DNA of 64,000 nt, from NCBI GenBank assembly GCA_914767715.1, contig OU612067.1, positions 7,750,001 through 7,814,000 on the forward strand, given 5' to 3'. The notes beneath the pieces are model-generated. The model made no database searches. It was given only the letters and a program-made list of their open reading frames with translations, and was not told the origin of the DNA. The translations under genes were made by a program, and so were the position numbers. Positions 13,501 through 25,092 of this stretch are shown one piece after another (the stretch's first letter is position 1; every line of letters begins with the position of its first letter). The stretch is from Membranipora membranacea (Eukaryota; Bryozoa; Gymnolaemata; Cheilostomatida; Membraniporidae).

Positions 13501-16500
13501 GATTACCTATGTCCACCATCATAGGCTGTTCCCATATGGTCCTGTCGCCCTCTCTGTAGAAATTCATCTGCTGAACCTAAAATAATAATAATATCCAGTA
13601 CAACATAGAATGCATCCAGAGATTCTCAGAAACATAGCACTCAGACCTCCGAATACACAGCCAGTGCAAAGACAGAACGGGTATCACCTGCAGCACGGGA
13701 CCAAGGTTTTTACTGAGACAAAACCTTTATTGAGAGCATTAGCCCATGGAAACTTTTGATTTTATTTAGCGCTGTTATGCAACCATTGACAAAAGTTTTC
13801 GCTACAAAACCCGTCACAGTTTCACAAACCTTATGTAGGGGGAGGCCAACTCTACCAGCTATCTCTCTCACTATATTATCCATTATCAATGTAGCCTGAG
13901 GCCCAGTGAGACCTCTCATAGAAGTATTGGAGGGGATGTTTGTCTTGCAGGCCCGCCCACTGATCCTCATGTTAGCTATGTGATAAGCCGAGTCAAAGCT
14001 AATTAACGCTTTCTTCAAACACTGAAATAGAGAGGAAATTGTTGCATCAGCTACAGGCAGAGCATGGTAGAAAACTATCAATCTTTGATAAGTTGACAGT
14101 ACCAAAAACAGATAGGAGATTGTTGAAAAAAACTGGCAACTGCTGCTGACTGAGGCAATATCAGCTGATGAGCTTCACTCAATAATACCTAATAAGGATC
14201 AGAGACTTAAACATGGTGATGATCATCAGTGAACTTTCTACGACAAACAGCATAAACACCCAGCAAAGGCCTTTAAACACATCAGGCATTCACTGCCACT
14301 TTCAGGATATATTCACAGTGCAAGCGGTGACCACAGGGATTTGCCTGTTAGATTCATAGACCGAAATGATGGTTGGATTTTGTCTAATAATGGCTTTCTC
14401 AGCAAAGATCCACTTACCCCCATAGAAGTATCAGGAGTACAGCCCGCATTAATAAACACTTGTACATCCAGCGCTTTGATTATACCGTCAGTAGAGAAGC
14501 CCACTTTGTACTTAGCAAGTAGTGGTGGCCTTTTACCAGTTATACGCATGTCATCATCTCGGTCTAAAACGCAGCGTACCGGCACTCCGAATCTAAAGTT
14601 GATCGATAAGTTATAGTGAAATTTGGTGTATAATTTGTCACAGAGTTTTAAGCCATTTTTCTACTTCCTACATTTCGAAGTATTTCTCAACTACTAGGCA
14701 TGCTCAAACCACAGCCAACACTCTTGTGAGTAGTTCTAAAATCAGATTAGTTACAGTGGATGGGCAATCCATTTATGCTACCTTTCCCGATGTGTTGAAC
14801 TCCCTTCGATCTTGCCATCACTTCTGTTAAATTCTACATGAAAACCCACCTGTGACCCCTCTACCGTTTGTTGCAAATTATATAATGAACTTCGATCATT
14901 GTAAGTAATATTTACTTGTTAGCAGCGACAGCAGCAGGCAGAGACGCCAGAAAGGATCGAAGATGTTTACCACCAAAGGCTCCACCTGAAAAAACACAAT
15001 CGTATCAGTTTATCAAACATCAATCGTCTTGTCTTCATCACATCATCACATCTAGATAAATGCAAAACATGTATAATTTCTAGTGATATAAACAGTCGTA
15101 TTCAACAACGCCTTAATTTGATGCATCAAAAATGTTCCTTATAATTTGTCACACTATAAAATTTTTATCAGCTTGTAACATGTCCACACAAGCGTGCATT
15201 GCCACCAGGATGTGATTTTTGATATGTGACAAGACCAGCTATCATCGCTGACCAAACGCAAGCGAATCACGTCGTTTGTAAACTTACCAACACGTTTAAC
15301 CTTGACAGTGACGTCAGCTGTAGCCACATTGAGAACACTGGCCGCAGTGAGCTGGGTGATCCTTGGCTGCTGTGTAGACAGATGTATCTCAAACGATCTA
15401 TACTCTGTGGGAACTGTCAGAGCACACTGTGAATAGAATCAAGTCTTTTGGGAGAGACTTTTGGGAGAAACACTGTGACTGGTTTGATTTATATCAGTTC
15501 TTATAAACAGATCACGACAGTGTGTCTGGCATACTGTATGAAGGATAGACATGAAAACGTGGCATTAGACGACAGATGAACGACAGATGACTAATTGAAT
15601 CAAAGAACCGGTCATTGTGTTTGTTAACACGCTGAGTGGTTGCAGGCAGGTTTGAGTACATCTGGGGACCTCACAGAGCCCTGTAGTTGACTACATTGGG
15701 TATCAGTACCCAGGATTAGCTAACCATCTGAGACAACTGCCAGGATCAAAGGACTAGTATGTAACTACATGGTTATCATCTAATACATTCACACCGATAC
15801 TAGTTTACTATTAATAGAGATTTAAATGGATTAATTTTAGTAAACCACTGTTGTGCAGCATATATAAAACAGTTGGTTGAGTTCTCCTGAACTGTTATAA
15901 AAAAAACCAAACAGCTTACCAATCATAAAAAAACGATCTTAATCTGTTGTATATTATGCACTGTAGAATTTCATAGATAAAAATATAAATGTATATTGGT
16001 ATTTTACAATTTGACTATTGTGAAAGACCAGGCTGTAAGAGAAAAAATATGTAAACAGACAAACCTGAGTCTCCATATAGAAATGTTCCTGCCCACCACA
16101 GTACATCTCAGCCTCTATCACATGATCACAATCTGACAGAGCTGTATCTACATCTCCTCTACTGAGTGCTAACGGCTTCTCCATCAAATATGAACTTGCC
16201 TCGATAGCCTCCTACAGGTTAGAAAAGGCTATACAATGATGGGACACAAAACGTAGAGCTTTATGTCCAAGCTTTGCCTAAGACGCTCATCAGCTGATGC
16301 TACATTATTCACATTTAATTCACATCAAATGTAACAAAAGACTTAATTTTCATAAGAATACAGGCATGTGAGGATGATCCTTGTTTTACAGAGATAGATA
16401 CAGGAAAGGGAAGAGATAAAATCATCAGCGTGTCAAACCTGCATGGTGAATATGGCCGGTTTCTCCTCATATCCCACCTTGACTAGTTTAGCAGCTATCT

Positions 16501-19500
16501 GAGCTTGCAACTTTGTATCAGCTACTATAGCACCAATTGTCTGTCCTATACAGAGCACCTTGAGCAGACAACAATTATGGTATAAATATATGCCTCATAT
16601 ATTGGAGTTGTTGTCACATGTTCAATGAGAAGACAAGCACAAAATAGTTTATCCCATTTGACTTTGAGATGAAGGGTCGGTAAGTCTTATGGCCAGTAAA
16701 TTTTATCGAATGTGTAAGTTTTCACTGACGCATCATGCTGGGTTCACATACTAGAATTTATATATATTTGGCACTCACTGTTTTATCATTGAAGACTAGT
16801 TCTCCATCCCATTCATTACTGCCTGGTACATCAGCAGCTGATATATAACCTTTGACCCCTGGTACAGCTAGAGCCTCAGTAGTATCAATATATATAATAT
16901 CAGCATGGGCTACTGTACTGAGTACAAGAGCTAACTGAAGCTCTCCTGGGAATATAGAGACCATATTTTAAGAATACGGCTTCGGAAATCCATAAGTTTG
17001 CAAAAGGAAATAAACCTTGAACTTTGAGCATCAAGATATAGCCTTCATAACTATGGTCTCATTTGCCCTTGTTGCATTGATCGGTGATGAATAAAGTAAA
17101 TATCTATCTATCTATCTAGCTATCTAACTACCTATTTGCATTTTCAAGCAGAAAAAGATGTTCTCTTAATGTAATTTCTTTCAAGAAGTCCTGAAAGAAA
17201 AATAGAAGCTAGTGATTATTTAGACTAATTATGATTATTTGCAGGACTGTTAGCTGCACCAGTCCCAGAAGAGGGTGATTAAATATAAGCTAGCCATAAT
17301 TTAGCTATTTTATGCCAGTATAATGAGGGCAAACTTCCCTTCTGCAAAAGCTATTCTGTTCTGAGGTAATTTTACAAACTCATTTGTTCAATCATGCAAA
17401 TAGAGCATGTTTTTGATTAATTTCCTCACCAGACTGAGGAGGGATATCAGCCACATACACAGCTTCACCAGTAGTGTGGAGTTGTGATGATGTGTGTGGA
17501 ATCGGTTTGAAGCAATCTCCATCATTCTTAGCTGGAGATCCATAGTCCTGTCTGGTTTCTCTGCGATCACACTGGCCCGCTGATGATGGTACCGTTTGCT
17601 GGATAATATATGTGGATGAAATATACGCTTCAGTTGAAGAAAACGGGTGCAGAGGGTTGATATTTAAGATGTCCTTTTCATTTGGGATTTTTGACTACAA
17701 CCTACAGCGTGTTTGGTTTAAAAAAGTGGTGTAGATATTTGCTAGGTTAGCATACAGTGCCAAGGACCAAATCAATTGTGTAGTTTTGTATAAAAAAATT
17801 TGAGAAATAGGCTGACTGACCTGGTTCTTGAGCGAGTCATTGACAGAGCAGTAGAGTTCATAGAAGAATGTCTCAGCTAGGCAAGCCTTATATTTTAAAC
17901 TTGAGTCTTTAGTAAAGCCAGCGATATCCAGTGAGCTCATTTCCTGCCCGATAAGCTTCATAGCTTCCTTTAATAGTTTGTCACTCCAGGATCTAGAGGA
18001 GTCCAATTGACAACATACATTTTCTCACTGTTATGGGTGTTAATTAAAACTTGATTTTAAGTTCCTTTCAAAAGCAGTGAAATAGAAATCAAATATATTG
18101 AATGTGTAATCACTTCTCATTGAATGCAAATCATAGACCCATACATTTCATAACAAGACAGCAAGTCCTGAAGAAGCTTTGCAGTGGAAAAGTTTAGAGC
18201 GTATCTGGGTAATACATACAGACAAAGTAAGAAATCGTCCACTTTGGGGATATGGAACCGATTGTCATAGTTAGCACCGAGGCGAGTCTTGACCATCACT
18301 TGTTGTTGCAGAGGCTACAGATATACCATATAACTAACCTGCCTATCAGCTGACTGGAGACTGCACTGAGATCAATCAGTCGAGACTCACCGCCGAAAAT
18401 CATCTCCATATCTTCTATCTATAGATAAATATTATTGTAATTTTTACTTGGGAACGAACATCACTAGCCTTTTGTATGATTGATTAAAAAATGATTTTTT
18501 GCCTTTGAATATAAGAGCTTCTTATATGCAGTACCTTTTCAAGTGAGCTATTAAGTGTAACCTTCATTCCGGTGTTAAGAACGGCCAAGTTGAAATGTTG
18601 TCTGTATGCTTGCTTGCAGGCAATAAAGAAGTTTGTCTGGTAAAAGAAAAAAAGTTTATAATAAATATAATGCATTATCACAATAAACAAAAATCATGAT
18701 TATGTGTGGGGTGAGGAGGAAATGTTTGGGCAATCAAGCATGAACTTCTATTCTGAAAAATGTTGTTGTTAGAAAGTCTCGCAAATATCTATGGAAGCAA
18801 TACTTTGGGTTAAACCCCAAAAAAAACATTATGAGACTTTCACGGTGTATTACAAAACATGTTTCAAGCTAAATACTTATTGATGACAGTCAGTCGAACG
18901 TTTCTTCATGGCCGAATCTATGACTAAAATTGTCAGTGATAACGTTGTTTTATGTAGCCTTAACCATGAGTGCGATAAAGAGATAATGATTATAACCTTA
19001 TAAGAGTAGGGGATGGTAACTCCAGTTACAACTTCTCCAGCTTCTAAAAGCGATGGATTCTGTCTGTACAACTCCTCAGTAAGGATTATCTCTTTACCAT
19101 CCTTGTCGGTGGAGGACACAACGTTGATCTTCGCTCCAGCAGCGATGAAAAGTGGTATTATATCTGATTGCTTTCCATAAAACAGGCTCCCAACAAGTGA
19201 CTGTGGCCGAACAAGAACATTAGTTTTAATAAGGTACTGAACGGATGAAGGATAAGGTCAATTGAGAATGGAAACTGTTAGAAAAAGACCAAAGCAATAC
19301 TAATGTTGGTTCAAACTGTGAGATCCTTCTTCATCCAAGTTTCCAAGTGCCAAGCTTCTCTCAGTTTACAGGTGGGTCAGAGCTCACCTTAGACTGCAAC
19401 AGGGCCAACCAGTCATTAGACTACAGCAACGTTTCAACCGACGACCTCAAGCTCTTGCGTGTTAAATGGCCAAGCCACCTTCTACCTCTATGATATATTC

Positions 19501-22500
19501 TAGTGAGACTAATTTTTATATCTTGTCACATTCAATTCTATGACCAGAGATTTTACTTTGGGGTGCTATAAGCAAATATATTCATATCAATATCAACTTT
19601 TCATGTTGATGCAAATTGCACAGTAACTATATGGAGATGCTTGGCTGGTTATTAAAACAAGTCTGATTTAGTGAATGTTAGTCAATGAATATGATCCAAT
19701 ATGGGAATAATAATACAAATCACGATCTTACAGCTAAATTTTTGATCTGAGTACAGGCGTAGAACTTGAGAATGTCAATCAGGGCCTTCAGTACCCTCGT
19801 CTTCTGTTTATCTTCTGATAGTAATAGCCTGTGGATCTCCTGTTCTAACTGACTTATTGTTACAGCGGCACCACACCAAAGTCCCTGTGATGTCACTGAC
19901 ATCTGGTGGAATTCTGGGATGCCATTAGTAGACATGACCACTTTCTGATGACTTTCTTTGGCATTTGTGCCAATGGCTTTAAAAATATGACAAAGGACAA
20001 AGATGAATTGGGAGTTGTCTCCTCTTTTGGTAAGAGAGGACAATTTATCATAGTTGATGCATGACATTGATGTATTACCCCAAACAGAACAACAAATAGC
20101 GAAATACAACACTAGTACTAACAGTACTACAGTACTAACACCTAGAAGACTTGCTGGGTTAGAACTACAATCTAAAATTTCACCTGTTATTTTGTACAAT
20201 AAGCTTTTTAGGGCATTTACGATTCGATGCAAAGATCAAAATATCCAATTCAATTTATTTTAAGTGTACTCAGTTAACAGTCTTTGGTAGACTCAGTGTA
20301 ATTATGTAACATACCCAGTGCTGTATTACCGCAGACTAATGCAGAGTCCCGGAACTGATTCCTTAGAGCTAATAATTCATCTACAGTTATAGGACTAAAC
20401 CACTTTGTTCTCTGTCCCTGATAACTTTTAGATATAGCTGAGAAATTTGTGGCCTGGAAATCAGATGAGAACTAAACATTCATACAACTTTTTGATGGAT
20501 AGAAATTTACCCTGACAAGGGAATATGGCCAGCAGGAAGTTCCTGAACTTTGGTAAACAGATAGTCAATGACTAACCTTTAACTCAGGAGGGAATATCGG
20601 ATCCTGAGTAGGATCATATGGAAGGAACTTTTCGCTGCTTGTCTCAACTTTTATGTCTTCAGCCTTGCTGTTATCTTTATTGCGACAACAAGCTGAGCCC
20701 ATCGGACATGCTGGATTTTCAGTAGAAGCAAAAGTGCCGAAACCATCTAGAATCGGCCGGTAACCAGTACAGCGACAGAGGTTACCTGTAGCAAATAAAG
20801 AGAAAAAAATCAGATGAGAATCCATTAATGCACTTTTATGGAGTTATCACCTTCTGTCCTGACATGAATGACTGAAATCCTCTGGAAGCAAGCGCTAGAG
20901 AGCATCATGACCGGTGCAACCGGTGCTAATGCATACAGACTCAAGAGGAGTAAATATTAGCCAGAGCTTAGTTGGCTAATTTGGGAGTGACTTAATGTTA
21001 GCTAGGACCTTATTTTGGCTAGCTGAGGTGGGAGATGATACAAAGTAGAGAGGGTATTCAATGTTAGCTAATCTTAAATTAAGATAATAGAATCGAGTAT
21101 TTTTCCACTGACGAATACTTTACTCCTTCATAGAAGTTCGGATGAAAGAAAGTTATACCTCTAACAGCCACTTCTATCTGATGTTGTGAAGGTTTTGAGT
21201 TGTTTCTAAGTAGAGCGTACATAGACATGACAAATCCAGGGCTACAGAATCCACATTGTGTACCATGTGACTTTGCTAGTCTTTCCTACAGGAAAAATAT
21301 CATACTGAGCAACATGCCAAATATAAATTGAACATTCTCTACTTGGGTAAGACTGGGGAAATCAATGAAAAGTGTATGCTACTGTTTTGACAGACAAATT
21401 AAAAATTTTCAACAACGTCATACAGCACATTTCAATAACGTCATACAGACTTCCCGATCGTTCATTGACCTTACATTTGCCTTTAAGGTTGGCACATAAG
21501 ATAACGATAAATAAATGGACAGCAATCAAAATTCTACTTCATATCCCCGAAGATAGGACATATCAATCAATACAAACCTGAACTGCATGAAGACCGTCCC
21601 TTGTATTGCCTATTCCTTCTACAGTTGTAACAGCTAACCCATGACATGACAACAGGGCAGTTAAGCAGGAATTTACAGTATAGTGTCTGGGAAGTAGTGC
21701 AAAAGATAGCATTGTCAAAAAGCAAACAACCTTGTCCCATGCACAAGAACTGGAGATAAGAGAACAACTTTAATAGTTTACATCACCAATACTTTCAGTA
21801 AGTATTTCTCATACAGCCAGTCCATGTCATAGCAATATGGCGGTTAGGCAAGAATTTACTGTATAGTGCCTGCACAGTAGCATTGACAGAAAGCAAACAA
21901 CCTTGTACCATGCACAAGAATGGGAGATAAGCGAGAAAGTTTGATGGTGTAAATAGTACACATCACTAATCCTTACAATAACGCATTATGTATAATAACT
22001 AATTACTCAATTATTAATAACTTTAAATATAATAATTATAAGGATACAAGGCAAGCTGCATTGATCTCAACTGTTGTCTCACTACCGATCAAGATCAATA
22101 TCTAGACTGCCTGTTCCCGAGTTATTCCCCTTCACTGATAAGTTATCAGTTACTGTGATGATGCACTATCACAGATATTTTGACCATTTTTGATTAACAG
22201 CTCACAAAGATCAAGTTTGAACCAGGTTGATCTAGTTCGTTTGAACAGGATAAAACTGGATTTTATCTGACCATAAGGTTATTCGAACTTGTTGGCGATC
22301 ATGAGATCAATGAACTATCAGTCAAGCTTGCCCTGCGTGATTAAATAAGTGCAGTAAAAGTAAAGTAAATTTCAAACGCAACCACATGACCTTGCACAAA
22401 GGATCATTATAGATATCCATCTGGCAATAACTTTTAGCGATGCTCGGCTCCACATACACAAAATTTATATCTATGATTGACTGCAAAGGCTGAGGTTTTA

Positions 22501-25092
22501 GTTTAAATCCACCCTTTTTGAAGTAGATAAAAGTAGTAATAAAATGAAGACAAACATACCTGATTTGTTGTGACAGGTGATCATATTTAGATAACATTAC
22601 AGTACAGGCTCCACATCCACCCTGATTACATCCTATCTTTGGCCCAGTCAGACCACCTGACAGAATGATAGTCGAGGAAAATCGGCAAATTGAGCCAACA
22701 AAGAGGTTACCCAGACGCAGTTGCTGCAATACGCTTCATCTCGATAAGGGTAACGCTGGTAATAATGATGAATTTCACAAATTTGTTGATTTCAAACGTG
22801 AGAGGTATTCAGTTGATACAATGGAGATAAAAACTGTCTCTTACACAGTTTACAGAAAATAATTTAATTCTCTTATATCATTTTGAATAATTATAATTAA
22901 ATTCATACCATCAAAAATTGTGAAAAATGTGTAAAAAATCCATTTTTGTATTCACACTCAAATTGATGTTGTTTTTTACATACCTAACAAGTTTAAAAAG
23001 GATACATGTCTGTCTGAGAAACTGGACTAGAGTTGTCTCAGGGTCTGGACTCTTCACAACCACCTGTAAGACAAACAGGTAATAATGTAAAATCTAAGCC
23101 TACTGAACAAGAAAGATAGATACAATCTAGAGCAGCCATGCTCAACCTTGGCCAAATTGGCCATTCCGGCCAAAATGGTAATTTTGTTTGGCCGATTTCA
23201 CCCTTACAGAGGAAGGATTTGAGACAAATTTTCTCGTTTGTTCAAATAAAAAATATAGGGGAAATTCCGCAGTATTCTGTCACAACCGATATTCCAGCTA
23301 ACACACATAGAAAAGTCCAATTGTTGCTCTATTGTGGTAAATGGTGTGTATTCATAGGTAGCAGGTAAACTAAGGAAAAGAAAACCTAAACTTGCCGTAT
23401 TAGCATATTAATATGCCTGGATTCTATTTATGTTTATCATCAACAAAGGCAAGGCAAGGCAAGGCAAGGCAAGGCGAGGCGAGGCGAGGCGAGGCGAGGC
23501 GAGGCGAGGCGAGGCGAGGCGAGGCAAGGCGAGGCAAGGCGAGGCAAGGCGAGGCAAGCGCAAGCGCAAGCGCAAGTGCATTAGTGGTGGGGATTATGAA
23601 GGGATTAGTTGATACTACAGTTTTAATTGGCAAATTACTTTATGCTATAATGTTCAGAGTTGAACTTCCAAACGCTATAATAGTTTCCTGTCAGCCATTT
23701 ATCAACCTCTGCATTAAGCTCACTGAAATTCTTAATTCAAAGTTTCATACATAGATGGGATCATATATAATATGTCAAACGTATTTTATTGTTACTCAAA
23801 GATTCCCATGGCAGCTTGCTCATTAGTTTCCTACCCAATAAGGGCTGAAATAACTAAAAACTGCCTCTATTTTCGTAACATTTTTTTGGGAGGACCATAC
23901 TTCAAACCCATGGTAACAGGCCTGTATACTCCCAATCTGGTAACTCAGGTAAAATTTGCACAAAATCAGGTGCGACCAATTAGTATGCTCCCTAACATTA
24001 AATTGGTCGAACCCAAAAAAGGATGAGCATGCCTGATCTAGAGTTTGATTCTGCTAGTTTTGGGGTGACTTAATGTTAGCTAGCACAGGTTCCTGCATGC
24101 TGCGATGGTTGACTTGTTGATGGTTTTAAGCCCGTAGGAAATGGGAACACTTCCTCTTGCGATTACTTTGCTGGACTGGGCTATATGCATACATTTCATC
24201 TCAAAGACATAAAAGACGTGGTAAAACCACAAATTGCAACTGCAATCATTTTAAAAATGGGTGGCATCTATTTTTTGTGAGTTTTGAGTTTATCAGATGT
24301 ATTGATCTACATTAATATTAAAATCAGTCAAATAATCAAATAAATATGGTATTGCCCTAAAGGGGTAAGTTATTCTCAGAAGGAAAAAGTCCCCAACTAG
24401 TGCTTGGTTGAAATAACTAAATTTAAGGCAATCTAAAATTTATACACCCTCTTTTCCGGCACTTTTACTTATACAAACTTCTGCTATCTAGAGTTATAGT
24501 TCTAGCTAACATAATGACACTTTCCCATCTACGTACAGCTAGCTAACATTTACTCTTAATTCATTAATTTTCATGCCGGAATTCCTTGTCACAGGTTTTA
24601 CACACCGGCGTTCAACAATAAAGGTTGTGTTCCGTATTAGTGTAAAACCCAACAGGTTGTCTATTATTATTGTCCATAGAAGAAATATCAACAGACATAA
24701 AATTGCAAATCCGTTTTCTTCAAATTGTTTACCTGCAATTATGGCCTCTTATTGCATAGAATCGAGGCAAACCGAATATGAAGTTTCAAATTTACACAGT
24801 GGTTAATGAAAGAGAACTCTCCTAAACTTCTCCACGTGGCCATAATTAGGTTGATTTTTTCTCTTTTTTGTATTTAACTCTCAATGGCAAAATATATCAG
24901 CAACATAAAAAGGCGTCCTTCGATATTTCACCGTTTGTAGCAAATCATAATAAAATTCATATTTCAATATGATGCAACGTAAAAAGGCATCATACATTAT
25001 TCCATGCGCACGCTGAATATAGAGTCTATCTCTGAAATATCATCACTCACCTTTTTACCGTTGACAAATATAACTAGGCTGCTACTATCCAT
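10593..25092 (-). CDS. XDH: Xanthine dehydrogenase/aldehyde oxidase-family molybdo-flavoenzyme (28 exons)
   Basis: Complete gene. Exons in transcript order: 25051-25092 (ATG), 23006-23063, 22560-22656, 21578-21686, 21159-21285, 20577-20785, 20315-20453, 19732-19976, 18997-19200, 18535-18636, 18339-18418, 17821-17992, 17430-17598, 16779-16945, 16439-16558, 16065-16211, 15288-15426, 14916-14986, 14418-14592, 13830-14021, 13425-13576, 13017-13194, 12572-12700, 12155-12282, 11808-11928, 11397-11516, 11085-11219, 10593-10763 (TAA). About 1,298 residues, normal for the family. Domains: 2Fe-2S ferredoxin (C-NQGG-C-GA-C), second 2Fe-2S (QCGFC, NLCRCTG), FAD domain, then molybdopterin domains ([26 protein letters not shown] with the catalytic Glu). 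Members oxidise purines or aldehydes in the cytosol or peroxisome, passing electrons through FeS and FAD. Oddities: exon 18 is one base too long for its neighbours, which gives a stop (TAA) before its end; and the purine-pocket and FAD-loop residues differ from true XDH. Family call certain; 'XDH' itself tentative. Confidence 0.93.
12537..12566. repeat. GTACAA hexanucleotide microsatellite
   Basis: About four and a half copies of 'gtacaa' in the XDH-like intron, just beside the exon ending at 12,572. Confidence 0.8.
15640..15755 (-). mobile_element. Degraded SINE, probable copy of the 7.6-kb family
   Basis: Within an XDH-like intron. 'gcaggcaggtttgagtac' followed by 'atctgggg' resembles the SINE body at 7733-7760, and 'tagctaaccatctgagacaa' resembles the reverse-complement A-box region. 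It is diverged, and the ends are not defined. Confidence 0.4.
17099..17135. repeat. TATC tetranucleotide repeat
   Basis: Imperfect 'tatctatctatctatctagc' run in an intron of the XDH-like gene. Confidence 0.75.
19340..19495 (-). mobile_element. Degraded SINE, copy 3
   Basis: In an XDH-like intron. It shares 'acaggtgggtcagagctcac' with the SINE body and ends in a minus-strand tRNA-like head ('GAGGTAGAAGGTGGCTTGG', 'GGTCGTCGGTTGAAAC'). More mutated than the copies at 7.6 and 29 kb. Confidence 0.6.
21814..21869 (-). pseudogene. Decayed duplicate of XDH-like exon 4
   Basis: Read on the minus strand this segment repeats the start of exon 4: after an acceptor-like 'CTGTGCAG' it encodes [10 protein letters not shown], then a TGA replaces the Cys codon of the parent 'LLSCHGLAV', and a further TGA follows shortly after. 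It lies inside a tandem duplication with a period of about 182 bp: 21,629-21,800 (real exon 5' part plus upstream intron) and 21,812-21,982 (copy), both containing 'aaagcaaacaaccttgt'. The two stops and the missing 3' half mean it cannot serve as an alternative exon. Confidence 0.8.
23446..23577. repeat. GGCAA/GGCGA pentanucleotide array
   Basis: About 24 tandem pentamers: pure 'ggcaa', then a block of 'ggcga', then alternating 'ggcga/ggcaa', ending in 'gcaagc' hexamers. It sits in the long first part of the XDH-like gene between exons 1 and 2. Open frames crossing it on both strands only reflect the stop-free repeat. Confidence 0.95.

Noticed and set aside
18117..18299. Minus-strand open frame between XDH-like exons 11 and 12
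   Set aside because: Exons 11 and 12 join in phase without it and it resembles nothing in the family.
23413..23754. 113-codon open frame over the pentamer array
   Set aside because: Open in both strands because the repeat lacks stops; it lies inside an intron of the XDH-like gene.
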